DNA from: Holdemanella porci
GTDB lineage: Bacteria; Bacillota_I; Bacilli_A; Erysipelotrichales; Erysipelotrichaceae
NCBI RefSeq assembly: GCF_019052655.1
Contig: NZ_JAHQVB010000034.1
Location: forward strand, 1 to 21,044
Direction: 5' to 3'
DNA: 21,044 bases
The notes under the pieces were generated by a model. That model did not search any database. It was not told the origin of the DNA and worked only from the letters and a program-made list of their open reading frames with translations. The position numbers and the translations under genes are program-made. Every line of letters starts with the position of its first letter. Position 1 is the first letter of the stretch. Shown here in pieces: positions 1-7,996 of the stretch.

Positions 1-107
1 TTGAAATGTATCAAACAATGGTAGACAAAGGATTCAGTATTTCAAGTATCGCATCCATCTTCTCAGTAAGTGAAGAGTCGATTGAAAGGCTGTTGATGAA
101 AGCATAA
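1..107 (+). CDS. C-terminal fragment of an unidentified protein
   Basis: An open frame enters from the left edge (first whole codon at 3) and ends at TAA 105-107, giving 34 residues. The tail contains GFSISSIASIFSVSEESIER, which looks like a small helix-turn-helix-like ending: two short helices around a turn, then an amphipathic helix. Similar endings occur in Rpn/PD-(D/E)XK 'recombination-promoting nuclease' proteins of Firmicutes and in some transposase-like proteins, but the diagnostic catalytic part lies outside the window, so I do not name it. A hairpin terminator follows within a few bases, supporting this as a genuine gene end. Confidence 0.5.
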   Translation, partial: EMYQTMVDKGFSISSIASIFSVSEESIERLLMKA

Positions 108-110
108 AGG

Positions 111-138
111 TATGGACATGAACGTGTCCATATTTTTT
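111..138 (+). terminator. Rho-independent terminator
   Basis: An 8-bp perfect stem TATGGACA (111-118) / TGTCCATA (125-132) with a six-base loop runs straight into T133-T138. It lies 3 bases after the stop of the partial gene at the left edge. Confidence 0.8.
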
Positions 139-158
139 ATAGTTGAAAAAGTGAACAA

Positions 159-1334
159 ATGAATATAAAGTATACAAAGTTAACTAAACGGTGGCACTTT
201 GCGTATACATTCAAGAAAATATATTGTCGAATTTTTCAGAGTTGTTTTAAACTAGTGATTCCTATTTTACCTTATCGAACTCCTGAAATATTAAAGAGTA
301 CATCTTTAATTTCTTATATTTGCATGGATAATCATATATCTAAAGTGATGGTTATTACTGATTTTACTGTGCATCAATTAGGGATATTAAATCGTATGTG
401 TGAACACTTAGATCATCATTCTATTTCATATGTCATTTATGATAAGACGGTCGCAAATCCTACAAGTGATAATGTAGAGGAAACAAAAAACTTATATTTA
501 TCTTCTAATTGTCAAGCTTTAATTGGTTTTGGTGGAGGATCCAGCATGGATTGTGCTAAGGCCGTTGGTGCTAGACTTGCTCGTCCTAAGAAACCACTAT
601 CAAAGATGGAGGGAATTTTAAAGATATGGAAGAAACTTCCATTGTTGATTTGTGTACTTGCCATAGCTAGAACAGGAAGTGAAACAACTCTTGCGGCTGT
701 CATTGTAGATCCAAAACCCACTTTATCCTTGCCTCCATTTATTACGGCATGTACTGGTATGGATGCTTTAACCCATGCGGTTGAGGCTTATATTGGTAAT
801 TCGACTACAAAGAAGACGCGTGCATATGCGTTAAAGGCTACAAAACTAATTTTTGAGAATATATAAGGTGTATGAAGACGGAAATGATTTAGAAGCTAGA
901 AGCAATATGCTCGATGCTGCCTACTATGCTGGGCATGCCTTTACAGTATCCTATGTAGGATATGTGCATGCGATTGCTCATCCATTAGGTGGAAAATATA
1001 ATATTGCGCATGGACTAGCTAACGCAACATTACTTGATGTTGTATTGAAACAATATGGAGAAAGTGTGTATAAGAAGCTCTATGAAATGGCTCTGTATTG
1101 TGGCATCTGTAATGCGAATGATTCCTATAAGGTTGGGGCTGAGCGTTTTATTGAACAAATCACTTTAATGAAAAAGTATTTTGGCATCTCATCTACATTT
1201 AGTGAATTAAAAAATCGGATATACACAAATTGGCTATTTACGCAGATCATGAAGCCAATCCATTATATCCAGTTCCAGTTTTATGGGGTGTAAAAGAGTT
1301 AGAAAAAGTGTATGATTTTGTAGTGGAGGATTAA
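159..1334 (+). pseudogene. Iron-containing alcohol dehydrogenase, broken
   Basis: Remnant of a group III, iron-dependent NAD(P)H alcohol dehydrogenase. Frame 1 (159-866) holds the nucleotide-binding GFGGGSSMDCAKAVGA and the first metal-ligand motif GMDALTHAVEAYIG. Frame 2 (about 853-1220) continues at KVYEDGNDLEARSN and holds YVGYVHAIAHPLGG and AHGLANA with the remaining metal histidines. A third frame (about 1218-1334) carries the family ending YADHEANPLYPVPVLWG. The +1 shift is near 855-866 and the -1 shift near 1215-1225. Between AAVI and VDPK roughly 20-25 family residues are missing, and the usual TTAGTGSE motif reads AIARTGSE. With two frameshifts, a deletion and a damaged motif, I call it inactive. 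Its reconstructed stop lies 2 bases before the next gene, so the pair was probably an alcohol-aldehyde operon. Confidence 0.85.
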
Positions 1335-1336
1335 GT

Positions 1337-2683
1337 ATGGATCCAATCGTTTTAAAACAAAGAGAATTTTATAAGCAACATAAAACTCTAGATATTAATT
1401 TTAGAATAAATGCCTTAAAAACTTTAAAAAAGGCGATTTTAGCTTATGAAGACAGAATTAATGAAGCTATTAAAATGGATGTCGGAAAATCAAATTTTGA
1501 AACTTATATGTGCGAAGTTGGGTTAGCTTTAAGCGAATTGACTTATATGGTAAAACACATTCGTAAGTTTGCTAAAGAAAGGAATGTATATACACCATTG
1601 TCTCAATTTTTGTCGCGTAGTTTTGAAAAGCCGAGTCCTTATGGTGTGGTGTTAATTATTAGTCCTTGGAATTATCCTTTTTTGCTTTCTATTGACCCCT
1701 TGATTGATGCACTTGCAGCTGGAAATACGGTGGTATTAAAACCTAGTGAATTTAGTCCATACACATCACAAGTAATCAAAGATATGATTGAAGAATATTT
1801 TGATCCAGAATATGTGGCTTGTGTACTTGGAGATAGTGAAGTGAGTTCTAAATTATTGGATTCAAAATTTGACTATATTTTCTATACAGGATCAAAACGT
1901 GTAGGAAAAATTGTGATGAATAAGGCGAGTCAATATTTAACGCCAGTCACTCTAGAATTGGGAGGGAAAAGTCCTTGTATCGTAGATAAAGATGCAGATA
2001 TTAAATTGGCGGCACGAAGAATTGTGTTTGGAAAATATTTGAATTGTGGACAAACCTGTGTAGCTCCAGATTATATGTTGGTACACGAATCTATAAAAGA
2101 CCAATTTATCGAATGCGTGATATTTGAAATTAAGCGTCAATATGCGAGCTTAGATGATTATGGTTATATTATTAATGAAAAGCACTATAAGAGGATTTTG
2201 GGGTTGATTGATATGGATAAGGTTGTCTATGGTGGAAAACATCATAATCTACAAATTGAACCAACGGTATTGGATCGTGTGGATTTTTCAGATCCTATTA
2301 TGCAGGAAGAGATATTTGGTCCTGTTATGCCAATATTGACATATTCAAATTTAGATGTTGTTATAAATAAAATCAATTCTATGCCTAGCCCACTAGCTTT
2401 ATATATTTTCACAAATAATAAAGAAGTATCTAAGAAAGTAACGAGTGAAGTATCCTTTGGCGGTGGCTGTATCAACGATGTTGTGATTCATTTAGCTACT
2501 AGTAATATGGGCTTTGGTGGTGTTGGCGAAAGTGGGATGGGTTCATACCATGGAAAGCGTGGTTTTGATACGTTTAGTCATACAAAGAGTATTGTGGATA
2601 AAAAAAGAATCATTGATTTACCTATGCGTTATCAGCCTTATACAAAATTGAATGAGAAATTGATTCGCTTTTTCTTAAGATAA
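1337..2683 (+). CDS. NAD(P)-dependent aldehyde dehydrogenase (class 3-like)
   Basis: Oxidises aldehydes to acids with NAD(P)+ in the cytoplasm. The 448 residues carry the full set of ALDH motifs: ISPWNYPF near 108, cofactor-site lysine K135 in VVLKPSE, FYTGSKRVG (about 182-190), general base E207 in LELGGKSP, catalytic C241 in NCGQTCVAPD, EEIFGPV, and a C-terminal GFGGVGESGMGSYHGK. The length of about 450 and the absence of an N-terminal extension fit the fatty-aldehyde/class 3 group (B. subtilis YwdH type) rather than the longer betaine- or acetaldehyde-type enzymes. GGAGG at 1325-1329 gives well-spaced initiation at ATG 1337. It directly follows the broken alcohol dehydrogenase, so it may once have oxidised that enzyme's aldehyde product. 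The exact substrate cannot be read from sequence. Confidence 0.9.
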   Translation: MDPIVLKQREFYKQHKTLDINFRINALKTLKKAILAYEDRINEAIKMDVGKSNFETYMCEVGLALSELTYMVKHIRKFAKERNVYTPLSQFLSRSFEKPSPYGVVLIISPWNYPFLLSIDPLIDALAAGNTVVLKPSEFSPYTSQVIKDMIEEYFDPEYVACVLGDSEVSSKLLDSKFDYIFYTGSKRVGKIVMNKASQYLTPVTLELGGKSPCIVDKDADIKLAARRIVFGKYLNCGQTCVAPDYMLVHESIKDQFIECVIFEIKRQYASLDDYGYIINEKHYKRILGLIDMDKVVYGGKHHNLQIEPTVLDRVDFSDPIMQEEIFGPVMPILTYSNLDVVINKINSMPSPLALYIFTNNKEVSKKVTSEVSFGGGCINDVVIHLATSNMGFGGVGESGMGSYHGKRGFDTFSHTKSIVDKKRIIDLPMRYQPYTKLNEKLIRFFLR

Positions 2684-2699
2684 TCTTTATAATGGTGGT

Positions 2700-3185
2700 A
2701 TGAATAAAAAAGAAAAATTTGCGTATGACATCGATTTTGGTGCCATTATGGACTATGTAGAAAACCGTTTTATGCTAGTAATAAAAGATGAAGATTGGAC
2801 ACAGGAGGAAATTGATATGTTGAATAGTGGTATTGATCTTCATTTTTGTTACACAAACGATATTGCCGTATTTGTGCTTGAAGGTGGCGATATTGATTCC
2901 AGTGATTTTTATTTCAATGTTCAAGAGTGTGATTGGAAAGAGCATTTGTTTAAAAGTGATTGTCTAGATGTAGAAATTGTATTGGTTGATAAGGCAAATG
3001 ACATTTGTTTCAAGAAGTCACATACTTTGACAAAAGAACAAAGCCAAAGTATTAAGGATTGTCTAAATCAACAAAATGAGGTATCCTTTATGCCAAGTGA
3101 ATATGATGTGAATGTGCAAGGAATCCAGAGTGCATATGAACCATATGAGCTTATACGCTTTGAAAAATGCGAAATCAAATTTTAA
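2700..3185 (+). CDS. Uncharacterised acidic protein, 161 residues
   Basis: I do not recognise this protein. It has no signal peptide or membrane segment, is rich in Asp and Glu, and contains several cysteines (for example in HFCYTND, VQECDWK and KSDCLDV). Alternating hydrophobic stretches such as DIAVFVLEGGDI and CLDVEIVLVDKAND suggest a mixed alpha/beta cytoplasmic protein. ATG 2700 is the only sensible start, but the ribosome binding site is poor (GGTGG touches the start), so it may rely on coupling to the aldehyde dehydrogenase that ends 16 bases upstream. It ends 11 bases before the ACT-domain gene and appears to share its transcript. Codon use is like that of its neighbours. Confidence 0.65.
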   Translation: MNKKEKFAYDIDFGAIMDYVENRFMLVIKDEDWTQEEIDMLNSGIDLHFCYTNDIAVFVLEGGDIDSSDFYFNVQECDWKEHLFKSDCLDVEIVLVDKANDICFKKSHTLTKEQSQSIKDCLNQQNEVSFMPSEYDVNVQGIQSAYEPYELIRFEKCEIKF

Positions 3186-3196
3186 GGAGAAAGATG

Positions 3197-3466
3197 ATGA
3201 AGGCTGTTATTAGTGTAATTGGAAAAGACAAAGTAGGAATCTTGGCTATGATTGCCAATGAATGCGCAAACTACAATCTAAATGTATTGGATGTAACTCA
3301 AACAATCGTAGATTCTATGTTCACTATGACTATGATGGTTGCGATTGATGAAATGAGCATTCCATTAAATGAATTTGCGGAGAAAATGGAAAACTTAGGA
3401 AAAGAAAAGAATCTAGTCATTCGTTGTATGCATCAGGATATTTTCAATTCTATGCACAAAATTTAA
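3197..3466 (+). CDS. ACT domain protein (UPF0237 family)
   Basis: A single ACT domain of 89 residues beginning MKAVISVIGKDKVGILAMIA, typical of the UPF0237 family. ACT domains bind amino acids or similar small ligands and usually act as regulatory subunits; the function of this subgroup is not established. A longer frame opens at ATG 3167 inside the previous gene, but AAGGAGA at 3184-3190 places initiation at ATG 3197 (or ATG 3194 three bases earlier), which also gives the family's normal length and N terminus. The C-terminal HQDIFNSMHKI is a family hallmark. The gene is followed after 12 bases by the PFL/DUF711 gene, its standard partner in Firmicutes, so a physical or regulatory partnership is likely. 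Confidence 0.88.
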   Translation: MKAVISVIGKDKVGILAMIANECANYNLNVLDVTQTIVDSMFTMTMMVAIDEMSIPLNEFAEKMENLGKEKNLVIRCMHQDIFNSMHKI

Positions 3467-3478
3467 TGAGGTATTCCT

Positions 3479-4834
3479 ATGCAAACAAATGAAATTTTAG
3501 AAACAATAAAGATGATTGACGAAGAATATTTGGATATTCGTACGATTACAATGGGTATTAGTTTACTGGATTGTATGGATCCAGACATTCATGTGTCATG
3601 TCAAAAAGTAGAAGAAAAGATTTGCCACTTAGCCAAAGACTTAGTAAAAGTTGGAAACGATTTTAGTAAGATTTATGGTATTCCTGTTGTAAATAAACGA
3701 ATTAGTGTAACCCCAATTGCGATGTTAGTGGCTTGTTCAGGGGGAAATCCAGTTGAATACGCATTAACTTTAGAGCGTTGTGCTCAAAAATTAGGGGTTG
3801 ATTTTATTGGTGGATATTCTGCACTGGTACAAAAAGGATATGCAGCAGGGGATAATGAATTGATTGAATCTATTCCTGAAGCCTTGGCAAAGACGCAGCA
3901 TGTGTGTGCTAGTGTCAATGTAGGTAGTACAAAAGCAGGTATCAATATGGATGCCGTTGCGCAGATGGGGCGTATTGTGAAGCGTTGTGCTGAATATACA
4001 AAGGATGACAATTGTTTAGGAGCAGCTAAACTTGTTGTATTCTGTAATGCGCCTGAAGACAATCCATTTATGGCTGGTGCCTTCCATGGTGTAGGTGAAG
4101 CCGATTGTGTAATTAATGTTGGTGTATCTGGCCCTGGTGTTGTGCGTGCTGTATTAAGTAAAGCCGATAAATCATTGCGTATGGATCAGATTGCAGATTT
4201 AATTAAGCGCACAGCCTTTAAGATTACGCGTATGGGACAGTTGGTTGGAACTGTTGCGAGTGAAAAACTGGGTGTTCCATTTGGGATTGTGGACTTGTCT
4301 TTAGCTCCAACTCCAGCTATTGGTGATAGTGTTGCCTATATTCTAGAGGAAATGGGATTAGAAACTTGTGGTGCTTATGGAACAACGGCTTGTTTAGCCA
4401 TGTTGAATGATGCTGTTAAAAAAGGCGGCGTTATGGCAACGAGTAATGTTGGTGGATTATCTGGTGCTTTTATTCCTGTAAGTGAAGATGCAGGTATGAT
4501 TCATGCGGCAAGAACAGGTGCATTAAAATTAGAAAAATTAGAAGCTATGACGGCAGTATGTAGTGTTGGATTGGATATGATCGTAATTCCAGGAGAAACA
4601 AGTGCAAGTGTTATTTCAGGAATTATTGCAGATGAAGCTGCAATCGGTATGGTTAATACAAAGACGACAGCCGTACGTGTGATTCCTGCGATTGGAAAAG
4701 ATGTTGGTGAAGAACTAGACTTTGGTGGTTTATTAGGAGCAGGTCCTGTCATGCCAATTTCTCAGATTTCAAATGATGTCATGATCAATCGTGGAGGAAG
4801 AATTCCTGCACCATTACAAGCATTAAAGAACTAA
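3479..4834 (+). CDS. PFL family protein (UPF0210/DUF711)
   Basis: A 451-residue member of the UPF0210/DUF711 family, which has a glycyl-radical-enzyme-like (PFL-like) fold but no assigned reaction. Visible family features are [13 protein letters not shown] near residue 20, the repeated glycine-rich segments [15 protein letters not shown] and [17 protein letters not shown], and the ending [16 protein letters not shown]. The length is normal. GAGG at 3469-3472 serves ATG 3479. It forms a two-gene cassette with the upstream ACT protein, an arrangement conserved across low-GC Gram-positives (the S. pneumoniae pair has been studied structurally). No signal peptide or true membrane segment is evident, so it is cytoplasmic. 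A terminator begins 7 bases after its stop. Confidence 0.9.
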   Translation: MQTNEILETIKMIDEEYLDIRTITMGISLLDCMDPDIHVSCQKVEEKICHLAKDLVKVGNDFSKIYGIPVVNKRISVTPIAMLVACSGGNPVEYALTLERCAQKLGVDFIGGYSALVQKGYAAGDNELIESIPEALAKTQHVCASVNVGSTKAGINMDAVAQMGRIVKRCAEYTKDDNCLGAAKLVVFCNAPEDNPFMAGAFHGVGEADCVINVGVSGPGVVRAVLSKADKSLRMDQIADLIKRTAFKITRMGQLVGTVASEKLGVPFGIVDLSLAPTPAIGDSVAYILEEMGLETCGAYGTTACLAMLNDAVKKGGVMATSNVGGLSGAFIPVSEDAGMIHAARTGALKLEKLEAMTAVCSVGLDMIVIPGETSASVISGIIADEAAIGMVNTKTTAVRVIPAIGKDVGEELDFGGLLGAGPVMPISQISNDVMINRGGRIPAPLQALKN

Positions 4835-4840
4835 TCGTTT

Positions 4841-4863
4841 AGGGAGCTTTTTGCTTCCTTTTT
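4841..4863 (+). terminator. Rho-independent terminator after ACT/PFL genes
   Basis: Stem AGGGAGC (4841-4847) / GCTTCCT (4853-4859) with one G-T wobble and a five-T loop, followed by T4859-T4863. It closes the transcript that contains the aldehyde dehydrogenase, the unknown protein and the ACT/PFL pair. Confidence 0.8.
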
Positions 4864-4996
4864 ATATTGCGTTTTATATGGTTAGATTATAGAGTATGTA
4901 TGATTAAAAAAAGCTTTAATTAAAATGCTAATTTAATATTCAGTTATATTTTAGAGAGAAAAAATGGAATGACGTCGAAGAATGTTATGAAAAAAT

Positions 4997-5671
4997 GTGA
5001 GCTTAGAAGTCTATAAAGGGGATATTATCTCGTTGATTGGTCCGAGTGGTTCAGGGAAAAGTACGTTGTTACGTTGTATTCATGGCTTGGAACATGTGGA
5101 TACAGGTAAAATTTATATGGATAACGAATGGATGAATCCGGATGATGAAAAGAAATTTCGTGCACAAAGAAATCGTATGGGATTTGTATTCCAGCATTTT
5201 AATTTGTTTCCAAATATGTCGGTTTTACAAAATTGTAAGTTAGCACAGGTAGAAGTTTTAAATAAAACGGATGAAGAAGCTGAAAAAACAGCTTTAGAGT
5301 ATTTGGATAAAGTTGGATTATTAGAAAAGAAAGATGCATATCCTAATAACTTGTCTGGTGGTCAAAAACAGCGTGTAGCGATTGCCAGAGCCTTATGTAT
5401 GAATCCAGATATTATGTTGTTTGATGAACCTACGAGTGCATTAGATCCAGAAATGATCAAGGAAGTGCTTGAAGTAATGAAGGATCTAGGTAAGCAAGGT
5501 ATGACAATGGTTGTGGTTACACATGAAATGGGATTTGCGAGAAAGGTAGGCACTCGAGTTGTTTTCTTGGATCAAGGTGAAATTATAGAGGAAAATACAA
5601 GCGAAGAGTTTTTTGAAAATCCTCAGTCTGAACGTGCAAAGGATTTCTTGAGTAAGGTATTCTACGAATGA
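4997..5671 (+). CDS. Polar amino-acid ABC transporter ATPase, N-terminally truncated
   Basis: ATPase of the GlnQ/ArtP type, which would energise uptake of a polar amino acid. Seen: Walker [10 protein letters not shown] (15-23), Q-loop Q66 in [10 protein letters not shown], signature LSGGQKQR (119-126), Walker [11 protein letters not shown] (141-150) and H-loop H176. The family is usually about 240 residues and begins roughly 20-25 residues earlier with a strand and the A-loop aromatic that stacks on adenine; both are missing here. The only in-frame start is GTG 4997 after a stop at 4988-4990, and it has no ribosome binding site. Removing one A from the A-run 4990-4995 would join ATG 4969 to this frame, so the 5' end looks deleted and frameshifted. 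No permease or binding-protein gene is adjacent. It may be non-functional. Confidence 0.75.
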   Translation: MSLEVYKGDIISLIGPSGSGKSTLLRCIHGLEHVDTGKIYMDNEWMNPDDEKKFRAQRNRMGFVFQHFNLFPNMSVLQNCKLAQVEVLNKTDEEAEKTALEYLDKVGLLEKKDAYPNNLSGGQKQRVAIARALCMNPDIMLFDEPTSALDPEMIKEVLEVMKDLGKQGMTMVVVTHEMGFARKVGTRVVFLDQGEIIEENTSEEFFENPQSERAKDFLSKVFYE

Positions 5672-6759
5672 GATTGCCTGATTTTAAAGTCGAACAATGG
5701 ATGAATGATTATGAAAATGATGCCATCTACAATATGACGGATACATGTGTTAAATCTCTTACGTTACAGGAATTGTTGGATTTGGAAGACTTTGATTTTT
5801 CAAATCTAATATTAGATTATGGTCAAGTCACTGGGGATATTGAATTGAAAAAGGAAATCCTATCTTTATATGAGCATGGAACAATTGACAATATCACAAC
5901 AGCACAAGGTTGCTTGCAGGCAAATGAATTGGTGATGAACACTTTATTAGAAAAAGGAGATGAAGTCATTAGTGTGGTTCCTGGATATCAGCAGTTTGTG
6001 GATGTTCCAAAATCACTTGGTTGTAAAGTGCATTTGGTTGAATTGGACGAAATGGATTGGCAGGTTAGTGTGGAAAAGTTTAGAGGTGTTTTAAATTCAT
6101 CAACGAAAATGATTATTTTAAATAATCCCTCGAATCCAACGGGGACAGAATATTCTAATGAGTTTCTAAATGCATTGATTGAATTGTGTAAACCCTATAA
6201 TACATATATTCTTTGTGATGAAGTATATCGTGGCTTAAATGAGGAAGTATCTATAAGTGATTTATACGAGAATGGAATTTCAACATCAAGTTTAAGTAAA
6301 ATGTTTTCACTGGCTGGATTACGCCTTGGCTGGATCAAAGCCAATGAGTATGTGATTCATCAAATCAATGTAAGAAGAGATTATTCAATGATTTCTACAG
6401 GTCCTTTAGTGGACAAATTGGGATGGATTGCCCTTAAGCATAAGGATGAATTGATTTTAAGGGCTAAAAATATTATTTCAACAAATAAAAATATCGTTCA
6501 TGAATGGCTTAAAGATAATCCTTCGTTTGAATGTGTATTACCAAGTGGTGGTACGGTTTGTTTTTTGAAGTATTATTTTGATTTAAAAAGTGAGACGTTT
6601 GCAAAATTATTATTGGCAGAAAAAGGCGTTTTCTTTGTGCCGGGATCGTGTTTTGATAAAGAATATTATTTTCGTTTAGGCTTGGCTCAAGATAGTAAAT
6701 TATTTAAGGCTGGCTTGAATGAACTTTCGAACTTTGTGGATGAACATTTGATTTCATGA
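5668..6759 (+). CDS. PLP-dependent aminotransferase, class I/II fold
   Basis: A 363-residue fold-type I aminotransferase that transfers an amino group using pyridoxal phosphate. Seen: NNPSNPTGT (152-160) with N156, D184 and Y187 in CDEVYRG, the Schiff-base lysine K211 in [16 protein letters not shown], and substrate-carboxylate arginine R336 in YFRLGLA. The set of catalytic residues is complete and the length is slightly short of the usual 380-400. It overlaps the ABC ATPase by ATGA (5668-5671), so translation is probably coupled, and the pairing with an amino-acid-type transporter suggests an amino-acid substrate. The family includes many specificities (aspartate, aromatic, arginine-derived substrates), and nothing in the sequence decides among them. 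Confidence 0.88.
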   Translation: MRLPDFKVEQWMNDYENDAIYNMTDTCVKSLTLQELLDLEDFDFSNLILDYGQVTGDIELKKEILSLYEHGTIDNITTAQGCLQANELVMNTLLEKGDEVISVVPGYQQFVDVPKSLGCKVHLVELDEMDWQVSVEKFRGVLNSSTKMIILNNPSNPTGTEYSNEFLNALIELCKPYNTYILCDEVYRGLNEEVSISDLYENGISTSSLSKMFSLAGLRLGWIKANEYVIHQINVRRDYSMISTGPLVDKLGWIALKHKDELILRAKNIISTNKNIVHEWLKDNPSFECVLPSGGTVCFLKYYFDLKSETFAKLLLAEKGVFFVPGSCFDKEYYFRLGLAQDSKLFKAGLNELSNFVDEHLIS

Positions 6760-6765
6760 TAAAAT
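6738..6765 (+). promoter_or_regulatory. Candidate promoter for the lipoprotein gene
   Basis: TTGATT (6738-6743), a 16-base spacer and an extended -10 TGATAAAAT (6757-6765). It lies inside the end of the aminotransferase gene and about 24 bases before the lipoprotein start. Confidence 0.5.
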
Positions 6766-6788
6766 GATTTGCGTAAGGGGGAATACTT

Positions 6789-7301
6789 ATGCGAGTTCAA
6801 TATTTGTTGTGTGCATGTTTATTGCTCTGTGGCTGTACAAAAGTGAGTGATCTTACGCATCAAAAGAGTAAATCAACTGAAAAGGCGCCGGTAACAGTAA
6901 AAAAGACAAATAAAGTAAAGGTAATTGATTGTAAGAATGATTCTTCGCAACAAGTTACTTTTGAAGCTAAGGGGGATAAGATTCAAAAGATGACACAGAA
7001 GTTTGCGATGAGCTTTTCAGATTTAGGTATAACAGAAGATATGAATTCTGAACAGATTCAATCTAAGATCAATTCTTCATTGGATGATAAATATAATTCG
7101 ATTGAAGGCGTTCATGTATCTACTGAATTAAAAGAACAGCAGGTTGAAGTGACGTTGGAAATGAATTTTAAAACAGCAAATATAGATACGCTGATTGAAA
7201 GTGGCTTATTAGATAAGGGTGAAGCTCAATCGGATTATGTAAGTTTGAAAAAGACGCAAAGTGCTTATAAACAAGAAGGATTTGCGTGTATGATAAAATA
7301 G
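6789..7301 (+). CDS. DUF1307-like (YehR family) lipoprotein
   Basis: A secreted, membrane-anchored protein of 170 residues. The N terminus is a short type II signal peptide: R2, a hydrophobic core, and lipobox LCGC with the lipidated cysteine at C16. A Lys/Thr-rich linker (about 20-42) precedes a domain with VTFEAKGDKIQKM, a central helix pair and KQEGFACM near the end, resembling DUF1307/YehR lipoproteins, whose function is unknown. C48 and C167 could form a disulfide. The ribosome binding site AAGGGGG (6775-6781) is strong. A promoter candidate lies just upstream and a terminator overlaps the stop, so the gene is probably monocistronic. Confidence 0.8.
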   Translation: MRVQYLLCACLLLCGCTKVSDLTHQKSKSTEKAPVTVKKTNKVKVIDCKNDSSQQVTFEAKGDKIQKMTQKFAMSFSDLGITEDMNSEQIQSKINSSLDDKYNSIEGVHVSTELKEQQVEVTLEMNFKTANIDTLIESGLLDKGEAQSDYVSLKKTQSAYKQEGFACMIK

Positions 7302-7319
7302 CGGGTCTTCCGCTATTTT
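7295..7319 (+). terminator. Rho-independent terminator overlapping the lipoprotein stop
   Basis: A 10-bp perfect stem AAAATAGCGG (7295-7304) / CCGCTATTTT (7310-7319) with a five-base loop. The left arm contains the TAG stop codon at 7299-7301. The A-rich left and T-rich right arms make it potentially bidirectional. Confidence 0.75.
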
Positions 7320-7343
7320 CTATTTGAAAGGATGAGTTAAAAG

Positions 7344-7964
7344 ATGCGTTATTATATTGCGGATACACATTTTTTTCATCGTTCGTTGAATGAAAAGATG
7401 GATCAAAGAGGTTTCGAAGACATCGAGCAAATGAATGAATATATGATTGATCAATGGAACAGTAAAGTTCGAAAGAATGATGAAGTTGTTGTTTTGGGAG
7501 ATTTTTCATGGGGAAACGCAAGTCAAACAACAGAGATTTTGGATGAATTAAAGGGAAAAATTTATTTGATTCGTGGAAATCATGATCGTTTCTTGGATGA
7601 TAAAAACTTTGATGCTTCGCGATTTGTTTGGATCAAAGATTATGCGGAATTAAATGAGAATAAACGAAAAGTAGTTTTATCTCATTATCCAATTGCGTGC
7701 TATAACGGACAATATCGAAGAGATGAGGATGGAAACCCAAAAACATTTATGTTGCATGGGCATATTCATGCGACGCAAGATCAGCAATTTTTAGATGCTT
7801 ATCAAGAGTATATTCATCAACAAAAACACCCAAGAATTAGTGATGGCCAATTAGAGGGTGTGCCTTGCCAACTTATTAATTGTTTTTGCATGTATAGCGA
7901 TTATGTGCCAATGACATTAGATGAATGGATTGAAATTGACAAGCAAAGAAGAAATATCCTATAA
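7344..7964 (+). CDS. Calcineurin-like metallophosphoesterase
   Basis: A 206-residue metal-dependent phosphoesterase with the ordered motifs of the family: ADTHF (D7, H9), VLGDFSWG (D53), RGNHD (N79, H80, D81), SHYP (H114) and HGHIH (H140, H142), together the two-metal site. It groups with small bacterial phosphodiesterases of unknown substrate, some of which have been linked to phage-type and stress functions; nothing here fixes the substrate. AAAGGATG at 7326-7333 is a slightly distant ribosome binding site for ATG 7344. No good promoter fits between the preceding terminator and this start, so expression probably depends on read-through or on an upstream promoter. Its 3' end contains the promoter of the next gene. 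Confidence 0.9.
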   Translation: MRYYIADTHFFHRSLNEKMDQRGFEDIEQMNEYMIDQWNSKVRKNDEVVVLGDFSWGNASQTTEILDELKGKIYLIRGNHDRFLDDKNFDASRFVWIKDYAELNENKRKVVLSHYPIACYNGQYRRDEDGNPKTFMLHGHIHATQDQQFLDAYQEYIHQQKHPRISDGQLEGVPCQLINCFCMYSDYVPMTLDEWIEIDKQRRNIL

Positions 7965-7965
7965 T
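7936..7965 (+). promoter_or_regulatory. Consensus promoter for the GntR-ROK operon
   Basis: TTGACA (7936-7941), an 18-base spacer and TATAAT (7960-7965): both hexamers are perfect. The -35 and most of the spacer lie inside the last codons of the metallophosphoesterase gene. Confidence 0.75.
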
Positions 7966-7976
7966 TGTTATAACAA
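7965..7976. promoter_or_regulatory. Palindromic operator, probably for the GntR regulator
   Basis: A perfect 12-base palindrome TTGTTATAACAA that begins on the last base of the -10 and sits 20 bases before the regulator's start codon. HutC/NagR-type GntR proteins commonly bind palindromes of this kind, with GTNTA..TANAC cores. Binding here would block RNA polymerase, giving autorepression. Confidence 0.6.
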
Positions 7977-7996
7977 ATATATAAGGAGATCAAATT

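Noticed and set aside
512..721. Minus-strand open frame opposite the alcohol dehydrogenase remnant
   Set aside because: It is the antisense of the conserved GGGSSMDCAKA region, has no ribosome binding site and no family resemblance. The other minus-strand frames opposite recognised genes were rejected for the same reason.
853..1293. Second half of the alcohol dehydrogenase as an independent gene
   Set aside because: It starts mid-domain at a TTG with no ribosome binding site, continues the family alignment of the first frame, and its own end runs out of frame into the true family C terminus.
3167..3196. Upstream ATG extending the ACT-domain protein by ten residues
   Set aside because: It lies inside the previous gene, has no ribosome binding site and adds residues not seen in the family; AAGGAGA at 3184-3190 supports ATG 3197.
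4984..4997. Programmed frameshift at the A-run before the ABC ATPase
   Set aside because: A run of six A is short, there is no stimulatory structure, and even the joined product lacks the normal N terminus, so decay is simpler.
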